A stretch of DNA of 64,000 bases from Paenibacillus gallinarum. GTDB taxonomy: Bacteria > Bacillota > Bacilli > Paenibacillales > Paenibacillaceae. Made by a program: the position numbers and the translations under genes. The stretch lies in contig NZ_JACSQL010000004.1 in assembly GCF_014836635.1 (NCBI RefSeq), positions 62,001 through 126,000 on the forward strand, given 5' to 3'. The notes beneath the pieces are model-generated. The model was given only the letters and a program-made list of their open reading frames with translations, had not been told where the DNA came from and made no database searches. Every line of letters begins with the position of its first letter. Positions within the stretch are counted from its first letter, which is position 1. Shown here piece by piece: positions 8,080 to 16,223 of this stretch.

Positions 8080-9582
8080 GTGCTGTTAGAAATGAGTGGA
8101 ATAACAAAAAAGTATGGAACACTTACAGCAAATAGAGAAGTTAACTTTGACTTAAAAGCAGGCGAGGTACATGCACTTGTTGGGGAGAACGGTGCAGGGA
8201 AAACCACGCTGATGCGTATTCTCTACGGGATGGAAGAACCGACCTCAGGAAGTATTCGGGTAAACGGCAAGGAAGTGAGTTTTTCAACTCCTTCTCAAGC
8301 TATCGCCAATGGGATCGGCATGGTCCATCAACATTTTATGTTATTCCCGTCCTTTACGATTGCTGAGAATATTGTGATCGGTCGTGAACCATCGAAAGCT
8401 GGCGGTGTCTTTGATCGAAATGCAGCTGCAAAAATCGTCATGGAACTCGGAGAAAAATATGGCATGCCGGTGGACCCTGGGAAAAAAGTGGGTGATTGCT
8501 CTCTTGGTATGCAGCAGCGCGTTGAAATTTTGAAAGTATTGTACCAGGGTGCAGATATCATTATTCTCGATGAGCCTTCTGCCGTGCTTACTCCGCTGGA
8601 AGTAAAGGAGCTTCTCATCAACGTTCGTGCTCTAACGAAGCTTGGTAAAAGTTTTATCCTTATCACGCATAAATTGCAGGAAGTCATGGAGGTGTCTGAC
8701 CGCATCACGGTACTTCGAGATGGGGTGGTGACGGGAACACTAGAGGCAAAAGATACAGATGTTGAACAGCTATCAAGACTTATGGTAGGAAGAGAATTGG
8801 TGCGCATGGTGAAAAAGCCTTTTCAGCCTGGGGATGCAGTGCTTGAGATCGAAGGAGTATCGATTAAAGGTTCCAAAGAACAAACATCACTTCGAGATAT
8901 TAACCTCACGGTTCACGCAGGTGAAGTCATCGGAGTTGCAGGGATCTCCGGAAACGGACAATCGGAGCTGATCCAAGCGATTGCCGGACTCAGACCGGTT
9001 AGTGAAGGATCAATTCGCTTAGCAGGTCAAGAAATCACCCGGCTGTCTGTCCGCAAAATCAGGGAAACAGGCCTTGCCCATATACCGGAAGACCGCTATA
9101 TGTGGGGAGCTGCGAAAGATGCAACTGTTCTTGACAATGGAATGATGGGTCACCATCATAGTCTGCAGAACAAATGGGTTATATCCTCTCGTAAGGTACG
9201 CAAGAAAGTAGAAGAATGGATTCAGCGCTTTGGAGTAAAGACAGGTTCTGTAGAGACAAAAGCACAGTATCTCTCCGGAGGAAACCTGCAAAAGTTGATT
9301 GCTGCTCGGGAATTTGCTCATGAAGCTCCGTTCCTCATCGCTGCTGAACCGACCCGCGGAGTTGATATTGGGGCAATGGAGACGATTCATAAGGAACTGC
9401 TCCATCAGCGGGATCAAGGGGCTGCGATCTTACTTGTATCTTCCGAGTTGTCCGAAATATTGCAACTCTCCGATCGGGTTGTTGTCATGTACGAGGGGGA
9501 AATCGCAGGGGAGCTTGTTACTGAGAATGCGACCGAAGAGAGTATCAGCTTACTGATGGCAGGAGGGAAACAAGAGGCATGA
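8080..9582 (+). CDS. Nucleoside ABC transporter, double ATPase subunit
   Basis: The 500-residue protein holds two fused nucleotide-binding domains, as in RbsA/NupO-type ATPases. Domain 1 has Walker A GENGAGKT (35-42), the signature SLGMQQR and Walker B IIILDEP. Domain 2 has the degenerate P loop GISGNGQSE and the signature LSGGNLQK. The start is a GTG 9 bases after an AGAAGGGGGA site, and no ATG fits better. The stop overlaps the permease start (ATGA). It powers uptake by the two permeases that follow. Confidence 0.94.
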   Translation: MLLEMSGITKKYGTLTANREVNFDLKAGEVHALVGENGAGKTTLMRILYGMEEPTSGSIRVNGKEVSFSTPSQAIANGIGMVHQHFMLFPSFTIAENIVIGREPSKAGGVFDRNAAAKIVMELGEKYGMPVDPGKKVGDCSLGMQQRVEILKVLYQGADIIILDEPSAVLTPLEVKELLINVRALTKLGKSFILITHKLQEVMEVSDRITVLRDGVVTGTLEAKDTDVEQLSRLMVGRELVRMVKKPFQPGDAVLEIEGVSIKGSKEQTSLRDINLTVHAGEVIGVAGISGNGQSELIQAIAGLRPVSEGSIRLAGQEITRLSVRKIRETGLAHIPEDRYMWGAAKDATVLDNGMMGHHHSLQNKWVISSRKVRKKVEEWIQRFGVKTGSVETKAQYLSGGNLQKLIAAREFAHEAPFLIAAEPTRGVDIGAMETIHKELLHQRDQGAAILLVSSELSEILQLSDRVVVMYEGEIAGELVTENATEESISLLMAGGKQEA

Positions 9583-10646
9583 GCATGTTGAAAAATAATT
9601 TGAAAAGTTTAATCCAGCCGCTGCTTGCCGTAATGATCGGCCTGCTTGCTGGAGCAGTTGCCATCCTGATTGTAGGCGGTAATGTATTTGAGACTTACGG
9701 AGAAATGTGGAAAGGTGCCTTTGGCAGTTTCTACTTCTTCACTAATACATTGTCACGAGCCACACCGATCATTCTGATTGGACTTGGGGTTGCCCTTGCT
9801 TTTAAAGCCGGATTTTTTAATATGGGGGCTGAAGGGCAAATGCTGCTGGGGGCTTTAGCTTCAGCACTTACTGCGCTCTACTTGCCAGGTCCTGGCTGGT
9901 TTGTCACGATTGTTTCCATTCTTGCCGGTGCGATTGTCGGCGGAATCTGGTCTCTTTTTGCAGGCTGGCTGGATGCCAGGTTCGGTATGAACTTATTGAT
10001 TACCACACTGCTGCTTAATTACATAGCTACTTTATTTGCTGGATATATGGTTGCGTATCCACTCAAGGATACAACGGGATCCGCGGCAATGGCACAAACG
10101 CCTATGGTTGATCAAAGTATATGGCTGCCAAAACTGTTCCAAGGCATGGGTCTTCATGCAGGATTTATTATTGCAATCATTGCTGCCGTCGTCATTTACT
10201 TCTTTATGCAAAAAACAGTACCGGGGTATGAGATTCGGATGCTCGGAAGTAATCCTTCCTTTGCTGCTTTTGGCGGTGTAAAAAGAATACGAATGATGAT
10301 GTTGTCCATGGTTGTCAGCGGTGCGCTGGCGGGTATCGCAGGTGCTGGAGAAGTTCTAGGTACCCAGTATCGGTATATTGACGGATCACTGAGCAGTGCG
10401 AGTTATGCATGGAGCGGAATTATGGCGACTTTACTTGCTGGATCACATCCGCTCGGTACGGCTTTCTCTGCGATCCTACTATCCGCTCTTCAAACCGGAT
10501 CTATGGGTGTGGAACGGAATACCGAGGTGCCGCTCGAGGTAGGAAGTGTAATTCAGGCAGTACTAACTCTTTTTGTATCTGCGAGAATCGGCTATAGCTT
10601 CTTAAAACGGAGAAAGGGGAACAAAACAAATGGAACAGCTTCTTGA
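9579..10646 (+). CDS. Nucleoside ABC transporter permease 1
   Basis: This 355-residue inner-membrane permease of the BPD_transp_2 (RbsC/NupP) family has about nine to ten hydrophobic helices. The segment ALAFKAGFFNMGAEGQMLLG is the family hallmark that contacts the ATPase. The ATG overlaps the ATPase stop, and the 3' end overlaps the next permease by 17 bases, so expression is tightly coupled. Confidence 0.94.
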   Translation: MSMLKNNLKSLIQPLLAVMIGLLAGAVAILIVGGNVFETYGEMWKGAFGSFYFFTNTLSRATPIILIGLGVALAFKAGFFNMGAEGQMLLGALASALTALYLPGPGWFVTIVSILAGAIVGGIWSLFAGWLDARFGMNLLITTLLLNYIATLFAGYMVAYPLKDTTGSAAMAQTPMVDQSIWLPKLFQGMGLHAGFIIAIIAAVVIYFFMQKTVPGYEIRMLGSNPSFAAFGGVKRIRMMMLSMVVSGALAGIAGAGEVLGTQYRYIDGSLSSASYAWSGIMATLLAGSHPLGTAFSAILLSALQTGSMGVERNTEVPLEVGSVIQAVLTLFVSARIGYSFLKRRKGNKTNGTAS

Positions 10647-11553
10647 TGCAGCCTTATTTAATGCAACCTTGCGTTCGATTACACCGATCTTGCTTGCTGC
10701 GCTCGGAGCAGCGTTATGTTCCCGCGTTGGTTTATTTAATGTAGGTTTGGAAGGACTCGTTTTGATTGGATCCTTTTCTTCTATAGTAGGCAATTATTTA
10801 TTTCATAACGTTGTACTCGCTATTATCTTTGCCATTCTCATTGTCTCGTTCTTCTCGCTCGTGTTTGCTTATGTCAGTATTAATCTAAAAGCAAATGAGA
10901 TCGTTGTCGGTTTGTCCATCAACTTTCTGGCAGCGGGACTGACGACCTTTTCTTTACGAGCTATTTTTGATGTCAAAGGTGCTTACTACGATAAGGATAT
11001 GATTGGTTTGCCAAAATGGGATATTCCGTTCATTCAAGATATTCCTTGGCTTGGTGATGTTATATCCGGTCATACACCGCTTGTTTATTTCGCTATCATT
11101 CTTGTTTTCATTCTCCATTTCTATTTATTTAAAACGGTATCCGGCTTTCGGCTGCGTTCCGTTGGGGAGAATCCGATTGCTGCGCAAAGTCTCGGTATTC
11201 CCGTTCGTCGCACCCAATACCTTGCTGTACTGATGTGCGGCGTCCTCTGTGCACTTGCCGGCGCACAGTTGTCACTTGGACAAGTGACAATGTTTACAGA
11301 AGGAATGACCGCAGGACGTGGATTTATCGCTCTTGTTGCTACAATGCTGGGTCAATCTAGTCCAATCCTTGTAATGGCATCAAGTATATTGTTTGGTTTT
11401 ATGGAGGCACTGGGGATTCGCCTGCAAGGCTTCTCGCTTCCATCCCATTTTACCAATATGCTTCCTTATGTGATTACACTCGTAGCGATGTTCTTCTTCA
11501 AGAACAAGAGTTATGCTGAGGATGCACAGAAAGCGGGCGGAAGTTCGAGGTAA
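10630..11553 (+). CDS. Nucleoside ABC transporter permease 2
   Basis: This 307-residue partner permease is of the same family as the gene before it (NupQ-like), with the hallmark CSRVGLFNVGLEGLVLIG and about eight membrane helices. The ATG at 10630 lies inside the end of the upstream permease gene. The two permeases form the heterodimeric membrane channel. Confidence 0.94.
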   Translation: MEQLLDAALFNATLRSITPILLAALGAALCSRVGLFNVGLEGLVLIGSFSSIVGNYLFHNVVLAIIFAILIVSFFSLVFAYVSINLKANEIVVGLSINFLAAGLTTFSLRAIFDVKGAYYDKDMIGLPKWDIPFIQDIPWLGDVISGHTPLVYFAIILVFILHFYLFKTVSGFRLRSVGENPIAAQSLGIPVRRTQYLAVLMCGVLCALAGAQLSLGQVTMFTEGMTAGRGFIALVATMLGQSSPILVMASSILFGFMEALGIRLQGFSLPSHFTNMLPYVITLVAMFFFKNKSYAEDAQKAGGSSR

Positions 11554-11578
11554 CAAGCACAGGAAGGAGCAACACCAT

Positions 11579-12250
11579 ATGAAAAGCAAAGCAAAACGTC
11601 TAAAAGGAACGAAATCACCGAAGGTAAATATTGATGAATCTTTAGCTCATCGTCTGCCGCCGGGACAGGTCCTGACCGAGAAATTCCCTATACTGCATGA
11701 GGGAGAAGTTCCGGAGTATGACATGAGTACGTGGGATTTGCGTGTATACGGGGAAGTGGAGGAAGAAGTGAGCTTCTCTTATGAAGACCTTTTACAGCTT
11801 CCGATGACAAACACGGTGAGTGATATTCACTGTGTTACTCGCTGGTCTAAATTTGATACGGCCTGGGAAGGCATCCGGTTTACTGACTTTATGAAGCATT
11901 TCAAAATCAAACCGGAAGCAAAATACGTTATGATTCACGCAGATCAAGATTATGAGACGAATCTGCCGATTGAAGCACTCCTGCGGGATGATGTGCTACT
12001 CGCTTTTAAATATGATGGCAAAGATTTAACACCAAAGCACGGTTGGCCGCTGCGCCTTGTGGTTCCTGAGTTTTATTTCTGGAAGAGTGCCAAGTGGATT
12101 CGCGGCTTTGAGTTTATGACAGAAGATCGTCATGGATTCTGGGAACGGAACGGATTTCATAATACAGCTGATCCATTTCAGGAGCAGCGTTTCTCAGATG
12201 AGGAACTGCCGATTCCAGAAGATGAGTGGATGAAGAAGGAGTTTGATTAA
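11579..12250 (+). CDS. Sulfite-oxidase-like molybdopterin oxidoreductase (YuiH-like)
   Basis: The ATG at 11579 follows AGGAAGGAG by 9 bases; a longer frame that runs into the permease gene has no such site. The 223-residue protein is a single oxidoreductase molybdopterin-binding domain. The motif DIHCVTRWS carries the Cys (C85) that would ligate molybdenum, and KHGWPLRLVVP is typical of the family. There is no signal peptide or heme domain, so it is a cytoplasmic minimal member whose substrate is unknown. It sits between nucleoside permeases and a nucleoside phosphorylase in the same operon, an unusual place for this family. Confidence 0.88.
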   Translation: MKSKAKRLKGTKSPKVNIDESLAHRLPPGQVLTEKFPILHEGEVPEYDMSTWDLRVYGEVEEEVSFSYEDLLQLPMTNTVSDIHCVTRWSKFDTAWEGIRFTDFMKHFKIKPEAKYVMIHADQDYETNLPIEALLRDDVLLAFKYDGKDLTPKHGWPLRLVVPEFYFWKSAKWIRGFEFMTEDRHGFWERNGFHNTADPFQEQRFSDEELPIPEDEWMKKEFD

Positions 12251-12251
12251 T

Positions 12252-13001
12252 ATGTTACTGCCCATTTTACAGATTCATTCCGAGGATATGCCGCCCTACG
12301 CAATTGTATGTGGAGATCCATTCCGTGCAGAAAAAATAGCCGATAAGCTGACCGGAGCAAGAGAACTTGCATTCAGCCGGGAATACCGTACATTTGTGGG
12401 GGAGTATGAAGGCGTTCCTATCGCTGTAGTAAGTCATGGAGTGGGTTGCCCAGGAGCAGCGGTTTGTTTTGAAGAACTGATTCGCGCCGGCGTGACAACC
12501 CTGATTCGAGTAGGAACGGCGGGTTCTTATACTGCGGATGTACCTGCAGGCAGTCTTGTGGTAAGTACAGCGGCGATTCGCACAGATGGTCTTACAAGAC
12601 AGCTTGTACCGGATGGTTTCCCTGCGGTAGCAGATCACGAGGTAACACACGCTCTATATAGCGCTGCTACTGCGATGAAAGGTGTGGTTCGAAAAGGGAT
12701 GACCGTCACCGTAGATGCTTTCTTTAACGGAGTTGAGGAAATTCCACATAAAAAATTCAAACAGGCAGGTGCGCTTGCCGCAGAGATGGAAATAGCCGCT
12801 TTGTTTGTTATCAGTTCTCTTCGGGGTGCGCGGGCGGGAGCGATTGTAGCGATTGACGGTTTTGCCGACCAAGATCTTGCTGCCGAGTATGATCCGCATA
12901 CGAATGTGGTGAGTGATGCGGTAGAGCGTGAGATGGAAGCTGCGCTGAAAGCGATGGTAACTCTTGCTCAGCAAGATACGGAAACCGAAAATGTCCATTA
13001 G
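12252..13001 (+). CDS. Nucleoside phosphorylase (uridine phosphorylase-like)
   Basis: The ATG at 12252 follows AAGAAGGAG by 11 bases and lies one base after the previous stop. The 249-residue protein has the PNP_UDP_1 fold: VCGDPFRAEKIA near the N-terminus (phosphate site), SHGVGCPGAAVCFEEL, RVGTAGSY, and AEMEIAALF with the conserved Glu-Met-Glu of the nucleoside site. It splits imported nucleosides with phosphate into free base and pentose-1-phosphate, completing the salvage route started by the transporter. The uridine versus purine preference cannot be settled by eye. Confidence 0.9.
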   Translation: MLLPILQIHSEDMPPYAIVCGDPFRAEKIADKLTGARELAFSREYRTFVGEYEGVPIAVVSHGVGCPGAAVCFEELIRAGVTTLIRVGTAGSYTADVPAGSLVVSTAAIRTDGLTRQLVPDGFPAVADHEVTHALYSAATAMKGVVRKGMTVTVDAFFNGVEEIPHKKFKQAGALAAEMEIAALFVISSLRGARAGAIVAIDGFADQDLAAEYDPHTNVVSDAVEREMEAALKAMVTLAQQDTETENVH

Positions 13002-13050
13002 TAGTAGATGAAATTTAGCCAGTAGAGATTACCGGCTTAGAGTATAGATA

Positions 13051-13097
13051 AGAGGGGCATTGGAATGAATACAATTCCGATGCCCCTCTTTTTTTAT
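13051..13097 (+). terminator. Terminator of the nucleoside operon
   Basis: A 16-bp stem with one G-T pair (AGAGGGGCATTGGAAT paired with its mirror at 13074-13089) is followed by seven T residues. Confidence 0.92.
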
Positions 13098-13210
13098 TTT
13101 ATATGAATAAAATAGTCCGATTTCCCCTGCAGCAGATCGGCCTGTTCCCCATGGTATGTATCAGCAAGCAAAGCAGCAACATCACAAAGATATGATTTAA
13201 AGATCTGCAA
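13094..13210 (-). pseudogene. Apparent C-terminal remnant of a lost gene
   Basis: On the minus strand an in-frame stretch of about 36 codons reads VVLQIFKSYLCDVAALLA..., then DTYHGEQADLLQGKSDYFIHIK and a stop at 13094-13096. Its composition looks like real protein, yet it has no start codon or ribosome binding site and is cut off by a stop near the end of the MerR gene. I read it as a decayed gene end; I cannot name the family. Confidence 0.4.
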
Positions 13211-13212
13211 TA

Positions 13213-13542
13213 CTACAATTTATCATCTATTTCTTCAATAAAAGAGTTTAGAATAAGGATTTGATCCTCTAGGCTCTTTTTATGTTGAAGCAAAATAGCG
13301 TTCGTATCTATACTTTCATATTCTAAGTTTATATTTGAGATATTTTCTCTTATATCTTGAATAGGCATTCCCAGCCGTCTAAAACACTTTACTAGTTTCA
13401 AGATTTCAATGTCTTTATCATCAAATACACGAACTCCGTTTGTATTTCTTTTTAATGTAGGTAATAACTTTATTTTTTCATAGTACCTAATTGAGCTTGC
13501 TGGTATTTGGGAATACTCGCTAGCCTTCTGAATTGAATACAT
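13213..13542 (-). CDS. MerR-family transcriptional regulator
   Basis: The 109-residue protein has the N-terminal winged helix-turn-helix of MerR proteins (YSIQKASEYSQIPASSIRYYEKIKLLP) and a C-terminal coiled coil (about 75-109) for dimerisation. It lacks Cys metal ligands, so it is of the metal-independent, electrophile or aldehyde sensing kind (AdhR-like). It is short for the family. It is divergent from a DJ-1/PfpI gene, and the shared 71-base gap carries a MerR-type promoter with 19-base spacing. ATG 13542 follows AAGGAGGG. Confidence 0.9.
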   Translation of the reverse strand: MYSIQKASEYSQIPASSIRYYEKIKLLPTLKRNTNGVRVFDDKDIEILKLVKCFRRLGMPIQDIRENISNINLEYESIDTNAILLQHKKSLEDQILILNSFIEEIDDKL

Positions 13543-13552
13543 AATTCCCTCC

Positions 13553-13583
13553 TTGACTTAAAGTAAGGTTTAACCAATACAAT
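13553..13583 (+). promoter_or_regulatory. MerR-type promoter with 19-bp spacer
   Basis: TTGACT (13553-13558) and TACAAT (13578-13583) are separated by 19 bases, the over-long spacing typical of promoters activated by MerR proteins. The spacer holds the dyad TTAAA-N6-TTTAA (13558-13573), a plausible operator. It drives the DJ-1-like gene. Confidence 0.75.
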
Positions 13584-13613
13584 CATATTATCATACAAAT
13601 AGGAGTGAACATA

Positions 13614-14303
13614 ATGGCAAATATTTTAGTTGTTGTAACCAATGTATCCAAATACCCAGATCTAGAGCGTGCAACGGGATTATGGTTAGGGGAAGCAGTT
13701 CATTTCGCGGATAAAATGGAGAAGGAAGGACATAAAATCGATTATGTTAGTCCTAACGGAGGCTATACTTCTATCGATCCACATAGTTTAGAGAAAGACT
13801 CAATGACGGAACTAGACTGGAAATATTATCAAAACAATCATTTCTTAAATAAGTTAGGAACGACTCTAGCTGCAGAAGATATTAATCCGGAAGATTATGA
13901 TGTTATCTACTATACAGGTGGACATGGCGTAATGTGGGATTTCCCTGATAATGAAAAATTGCAAAACGTTGCTATGAAAATATATGAAAATGGTGGCATT
14001 GTATCCGCAGTGTGCCATGGCTCTATTGGTTTAGTGAACATTAAAAATGAGGCTGGAGAGTATTTAATTGCCAATAAAAAAGTTACAGGCTTTGCTAATA
14101 GTGAAGAAAGAGCTATCGAATTGGACAAAGTAGTTCCGTTTCTAACAGAAGATGAACTTGTTAAAAGAGGGGCTAATTATGTAAAAGGAAATGACTGGGC
14201 ACCATTCGTTGTGGTCGATGGTCATCTTGTAACTGGGCAAAATCCAGCTTCGGGTGGAGAAGTCGCAGAAGAAGTAATTAAATTGTTGAATTCAAAACGT
14301 TAA
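13614..14303 (+). CDS. DJ-1/PfpI-family (Hsp31-like) protein, type 1 glutamine amidotransferase fold
   Basis: ATG 13614 follows AGGAG; the upstream GTG at 13605 lies inside that site. The 229-residue protein has the DJ-1 nucleophile elbow SAVCHGS (C134-H135), the GGHG loop and the acidic E27, the layout of Hsp31/YajL-like glyoxalases and chaperones. It probably detoxifies methylglyoxal or another electrophile under control of the divergent MerR regulator. The exact reaction is not visible. Confidence 0.88.
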   Translation: MANILVVVTNVSKYPDLERATGLWLGEAVHFADKMEKEGHKIDYVSPNGGYTSIDPHSLEKDSMTELDWKYYQNNHFLNKLGTTLAAEDINPEDYDVIYYTGGHGVMWDFPDNEKLQNVAMKIYENGGIVSAVCHGSIGLVNIKNEAGEYLIANKKVTGFANSEERAIELDKVVPFLTEDELVKRGANYVKGNDWAPFVVVDGHLVTGQNPASGGEVAEEVIKLLNSKR

Positions 14304-14346
14304 TGAATACTAGGGACCTTCTTTGGGAGCCAAGTATGGTAAATAG

Positions 14347-14380
14347 AAGGCATTGGGAATATTATTCCCAATGCCTTTTG
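14347..14380 (+). terminator. Terminator of the DJ-1 gene
   Basis: A perfect 14-bp stem (AAGGCATTGGGAAT and its complement) with a 3-base loop is followed by TTTTG. Confidence 0.9.
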
Positions 14381-14535
14381 TCATTTTCATTTCTTTTCAG
14401 TAATACCATTTCAAGTTGGTCACGCAAGTGGATGATTGTTTCGTTAGCATGATTGTCACCCTTTTTTTGTTGTAACGGCATATGACCTTTGTCAATTTGC
14501 TTAGAGAATGTCTCAATTCCTAAAGAAGCTACTCC
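14362..14535 (-). pseudogene. Apparent coding remnant overlapping the terminator
   Basis: A 57-codon minus-strand frame reads GVASLGIETFSKQIDKG..., NETIIHLRDQLEMVLLKRNEND and ends inside the terminator hairpin. It has protein-like helical composition but no start codon with a ribosome binding site, and it overlaps the end of the neighbouring membrane gene out of frame. It may be the other side of a gene interrupted by, or lost at, the MerR/DJ-1 module. Family unknown. Confidence 0.35.
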
Positions 14536-15203
14536 TTAGGAGGAGGAGTTGTATGATCTACTTTGTAATCTAGATAAGCGCCTGAACCTTTTATTATCGT
14601 TGTATCTGCCAAGCGAACGTCAAACTCCCAATGTAAAAGTTGATTTTCCGGTGTCATGGTAATCGTAGTTGGATGTAATTTCGTATCTAACTTGTGCTGA
14701 ATCGTTAACGATGAAGTGATTTGAATGGCCAGCAACATGATGATGACAATGAGGGGCATTATATGATATGTAAATGATAATTTCGATAAATAAAGAATGA
14801 AGCCAAGTAATAATACGAATATTATAATAGCTTCCATACTTTCAGGAATCACATCTAGCTCAATTTCATCGCTAGTAATCGGATATAATAAGTTAATTCC
14901 GTTTCCTAGATAATCAATAAGATGGTGGCTCATAAAAACCGTTAACATACTGATCCATAACCCTTTTAGCAGGTTAATTCTTAACAAAGAGTATAAGAGC
15001 AAAGCAAATAGTAATCCTATCAAAGGTATCAAGATGATGCTGTGCAGCCATAGATCGCCAAAGAATTTGGTTACATCAGGTATGATTCCAATGATGCCTC
15101 CCGACAGGATAATAATTACTTTTTCTTTGTTATTCGTAGGTTTAAAAAAGAGGGTATAGAGATAAGACCCTATAATGATATGCATGAAAGTATGAATGAA
15201 CAT
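14529..15203 (-). CDS. Metal-dependent hydrolase-like membrane protein (YdjM/DUF457 type)
   Basis: The 224-residue protein has an N-terminal FIHTFMHIIIG with spaced His residues, about five hydrophobic helices, an IPDVTKFFGD motif and a SHHLIDYLGNG motif, the His/Asp pattern of LexA-binding, inner-membrane YdjM-like proteins. The last 60 residues are soluble and end in PPPKE. ATG 15203 follows GTGAGG. Biochemical role is not established for the family. Confidence 0.75.
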   Translation of the reverse strand: MFIHTFMHIIIGSYLYTLFFKPTNNKEKVIIILSGGIIGIIPDVTKFFGDLWLHSIILIPLIGLLFALLLYSLLRINLLKGLWISMLTVFMSHHLIDYLGNGINLLYPITSDEIELDVIPESMEAIIIFVLLLGFILYLSKLSFTYHIMPLIVIIMLLAIQITSSLTIQHKLDTKLHPTTITMTPENQLLHWEFDVRLADTTIIKGSGAYLDYKVDHTTPPPKE

Positions 15204-15330
15204 ATAAGTACCTCACATTAGATTTTTTATATAGATAAGCAGCGTGTGTAACTTGTGATTTTTTTATAAATATAGAATAACTTCTATTATATGTAAATAA
15301 AAAGCGTGTTTTATATAATTCGATTCATCG

Positions 15331-15360
15331 TTGACATACCCCATGGGGGTATAATACAAT
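15331..15360 (+). promoter_or_regulatory. csoR promoter with CsoR operator
   Basis: TTGACA (15331-15336) and TACAAT (15355-15360) are 18 bases apart. The spacer is filled by ATACCCCATGGGGGTAT (15336-15352), the C-tract/G-tract dyad bound by CsoR repressors. A matching dyad lies before copA. Confidence 0.9.
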
Positions 15361-15390
15361 AGCTTTAGAGAGACGAAGGAGGTCATGGGA

Positions 15391-15801
15391 ATGGAAGAGT
15401 CCAAGGTAGACCATACTCCCAATGAGGAACTAACGAATAAAACGGTGGATTGTTGTTCGCGACAAGGGGCTCTTGCAGTCAGCGCATGTCATGATGCTCA
15501 TTCGCCTCAAGGCAACGACGGACCAAGACATAGTCATCACTCAGACGAGATGAAGAATATTCTTACTTCACGTCTGAATCGGATTGAAGGACAGGTTCGA
15601 GGAATCAAGGGTATGATCGAACGCGATACGTATTGTGATGATGTACTTACGCAGATTGCAGCAGTACAATCTGCACTGAATGGGGTTGGCAAGCTTTTGC
15701 TGGAAGGTCATATGAAGAGTTGTGTTATTGAACGCATCCAGGCCGGAGACTCCGAAGTGATTGATGAACTGCTGGTTACGGTTAAGAAGTTAATGAAGTA
15801 A
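15391..15801 (+). CDS. csoR: Copper-sensing repressor CsoR with Cys/His-rich N-terminal extension
   Basis: The 136-residue protein ends in a standard CsoR four-helix domain (about 53-136) with the Cu(I) ligands C82, H107 and C111. The N-terminal 50 residues are an unusual extension rich in metal-binding residues (C21, C22, C33 and six His). The second ATG at 15391 sits 8 bases from AAGGAGG, better than the ATG at 15385. Without copper it should repress its own promoter and copA; Cu(I) releases it. copZ follows 65 bases downstream with no terminator in between. Confidence 0.93.
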   Translation: MEESKVDHTPNEELTNKTVDCCSRQGALAVSACHDAHSPQGNDGPRHSHHSDEMKNILTSRLNRIEGQVRGIKGMIERDTYCDDVLTQIAAVQSALNGVGKLLLEGHMKSCVIERIQAGDSEVIDELLVTVKKLMK

Positions 15802-15866
15802 TGCGATTTATAAACTGTTTTTTGTCTAATGTATAGCTCTACACCAACCTTAAGGAGGAAAACATT

Positions 15867-16067
15867 ATGAGTAACGTAACATTGAATGTAAAAGGAATGT
15901 CTTGTGGCCACTGTGTAAAAGCAGTAGAAGGTGCTCTTGAAAGTGTTGGCGCGAAAGGGAATGTGGATCTTGATGCAGGTAAGGTAAGTATCGAATACGA
16001 CGAGCAAAAAGTGACAGTAGATCAAATGAAACAAGCGATTGAAGATCAAGGGTATGACGTAGTTTAA
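15867..16067 (+). CDS. copZ: Copper chaperone CopZ
   Basis: This 66-residue single heavy-metal-associated domain has the Cu(I) motif GMSCGHC (C13, C16). It hands cytoplasmic Cu(I) to the CopA pump encoded next. TTAAGGAGG lies 8 bases before the ATG, a strong site fitting high expression. It is probably co-transcribed from the csoR promoter. Confidence 0.95.
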   Translation: MSNVTLNVKGMSCGHCVKAVEGALESVGAKGNVDLDAGKVSIEYDEQKVTVDQMKQAIEDQGYDVV

Positions 16068-16150
16068 TTGACTTTGAAAATGAACATAGTAAAGAAACGC
16101 TCAGGCATCTAATGTTGATCGTTTCTGCTCTATTTTTATCATCATATAAA

Positions 16151-16178
16151 GAGCAGTCAGATAAAGGCTGCTTTTTTT
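16151..16178 (+). terminator. Terminator between copZ and copA
   Basis: AGCAGTC pairs with GGCTGCT across a 7-base loop and is followed by seven T residues, so csoR-copZ and copA are separate units. Confidence 0.8.
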
Positions 16179-16189
16179 ACCTCACGTAT

Positions 16190-16206
16190 ATACCCCTGAG
16201 GGGTAT
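16190..16206 (+). promoter_or_regulatory. CsoR operator of copA
   Basis: ATACCCCTGAGGGGTAT is a perfect 8-bp dyad around a central G, nearly identical to the operator before csoR. It lies 18 bases upstream of the copA start and overlaps a TATAAA box. Confidence 0.88.
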
Positions 16207-16223
16207 AAAGGAGATGGATTGTA

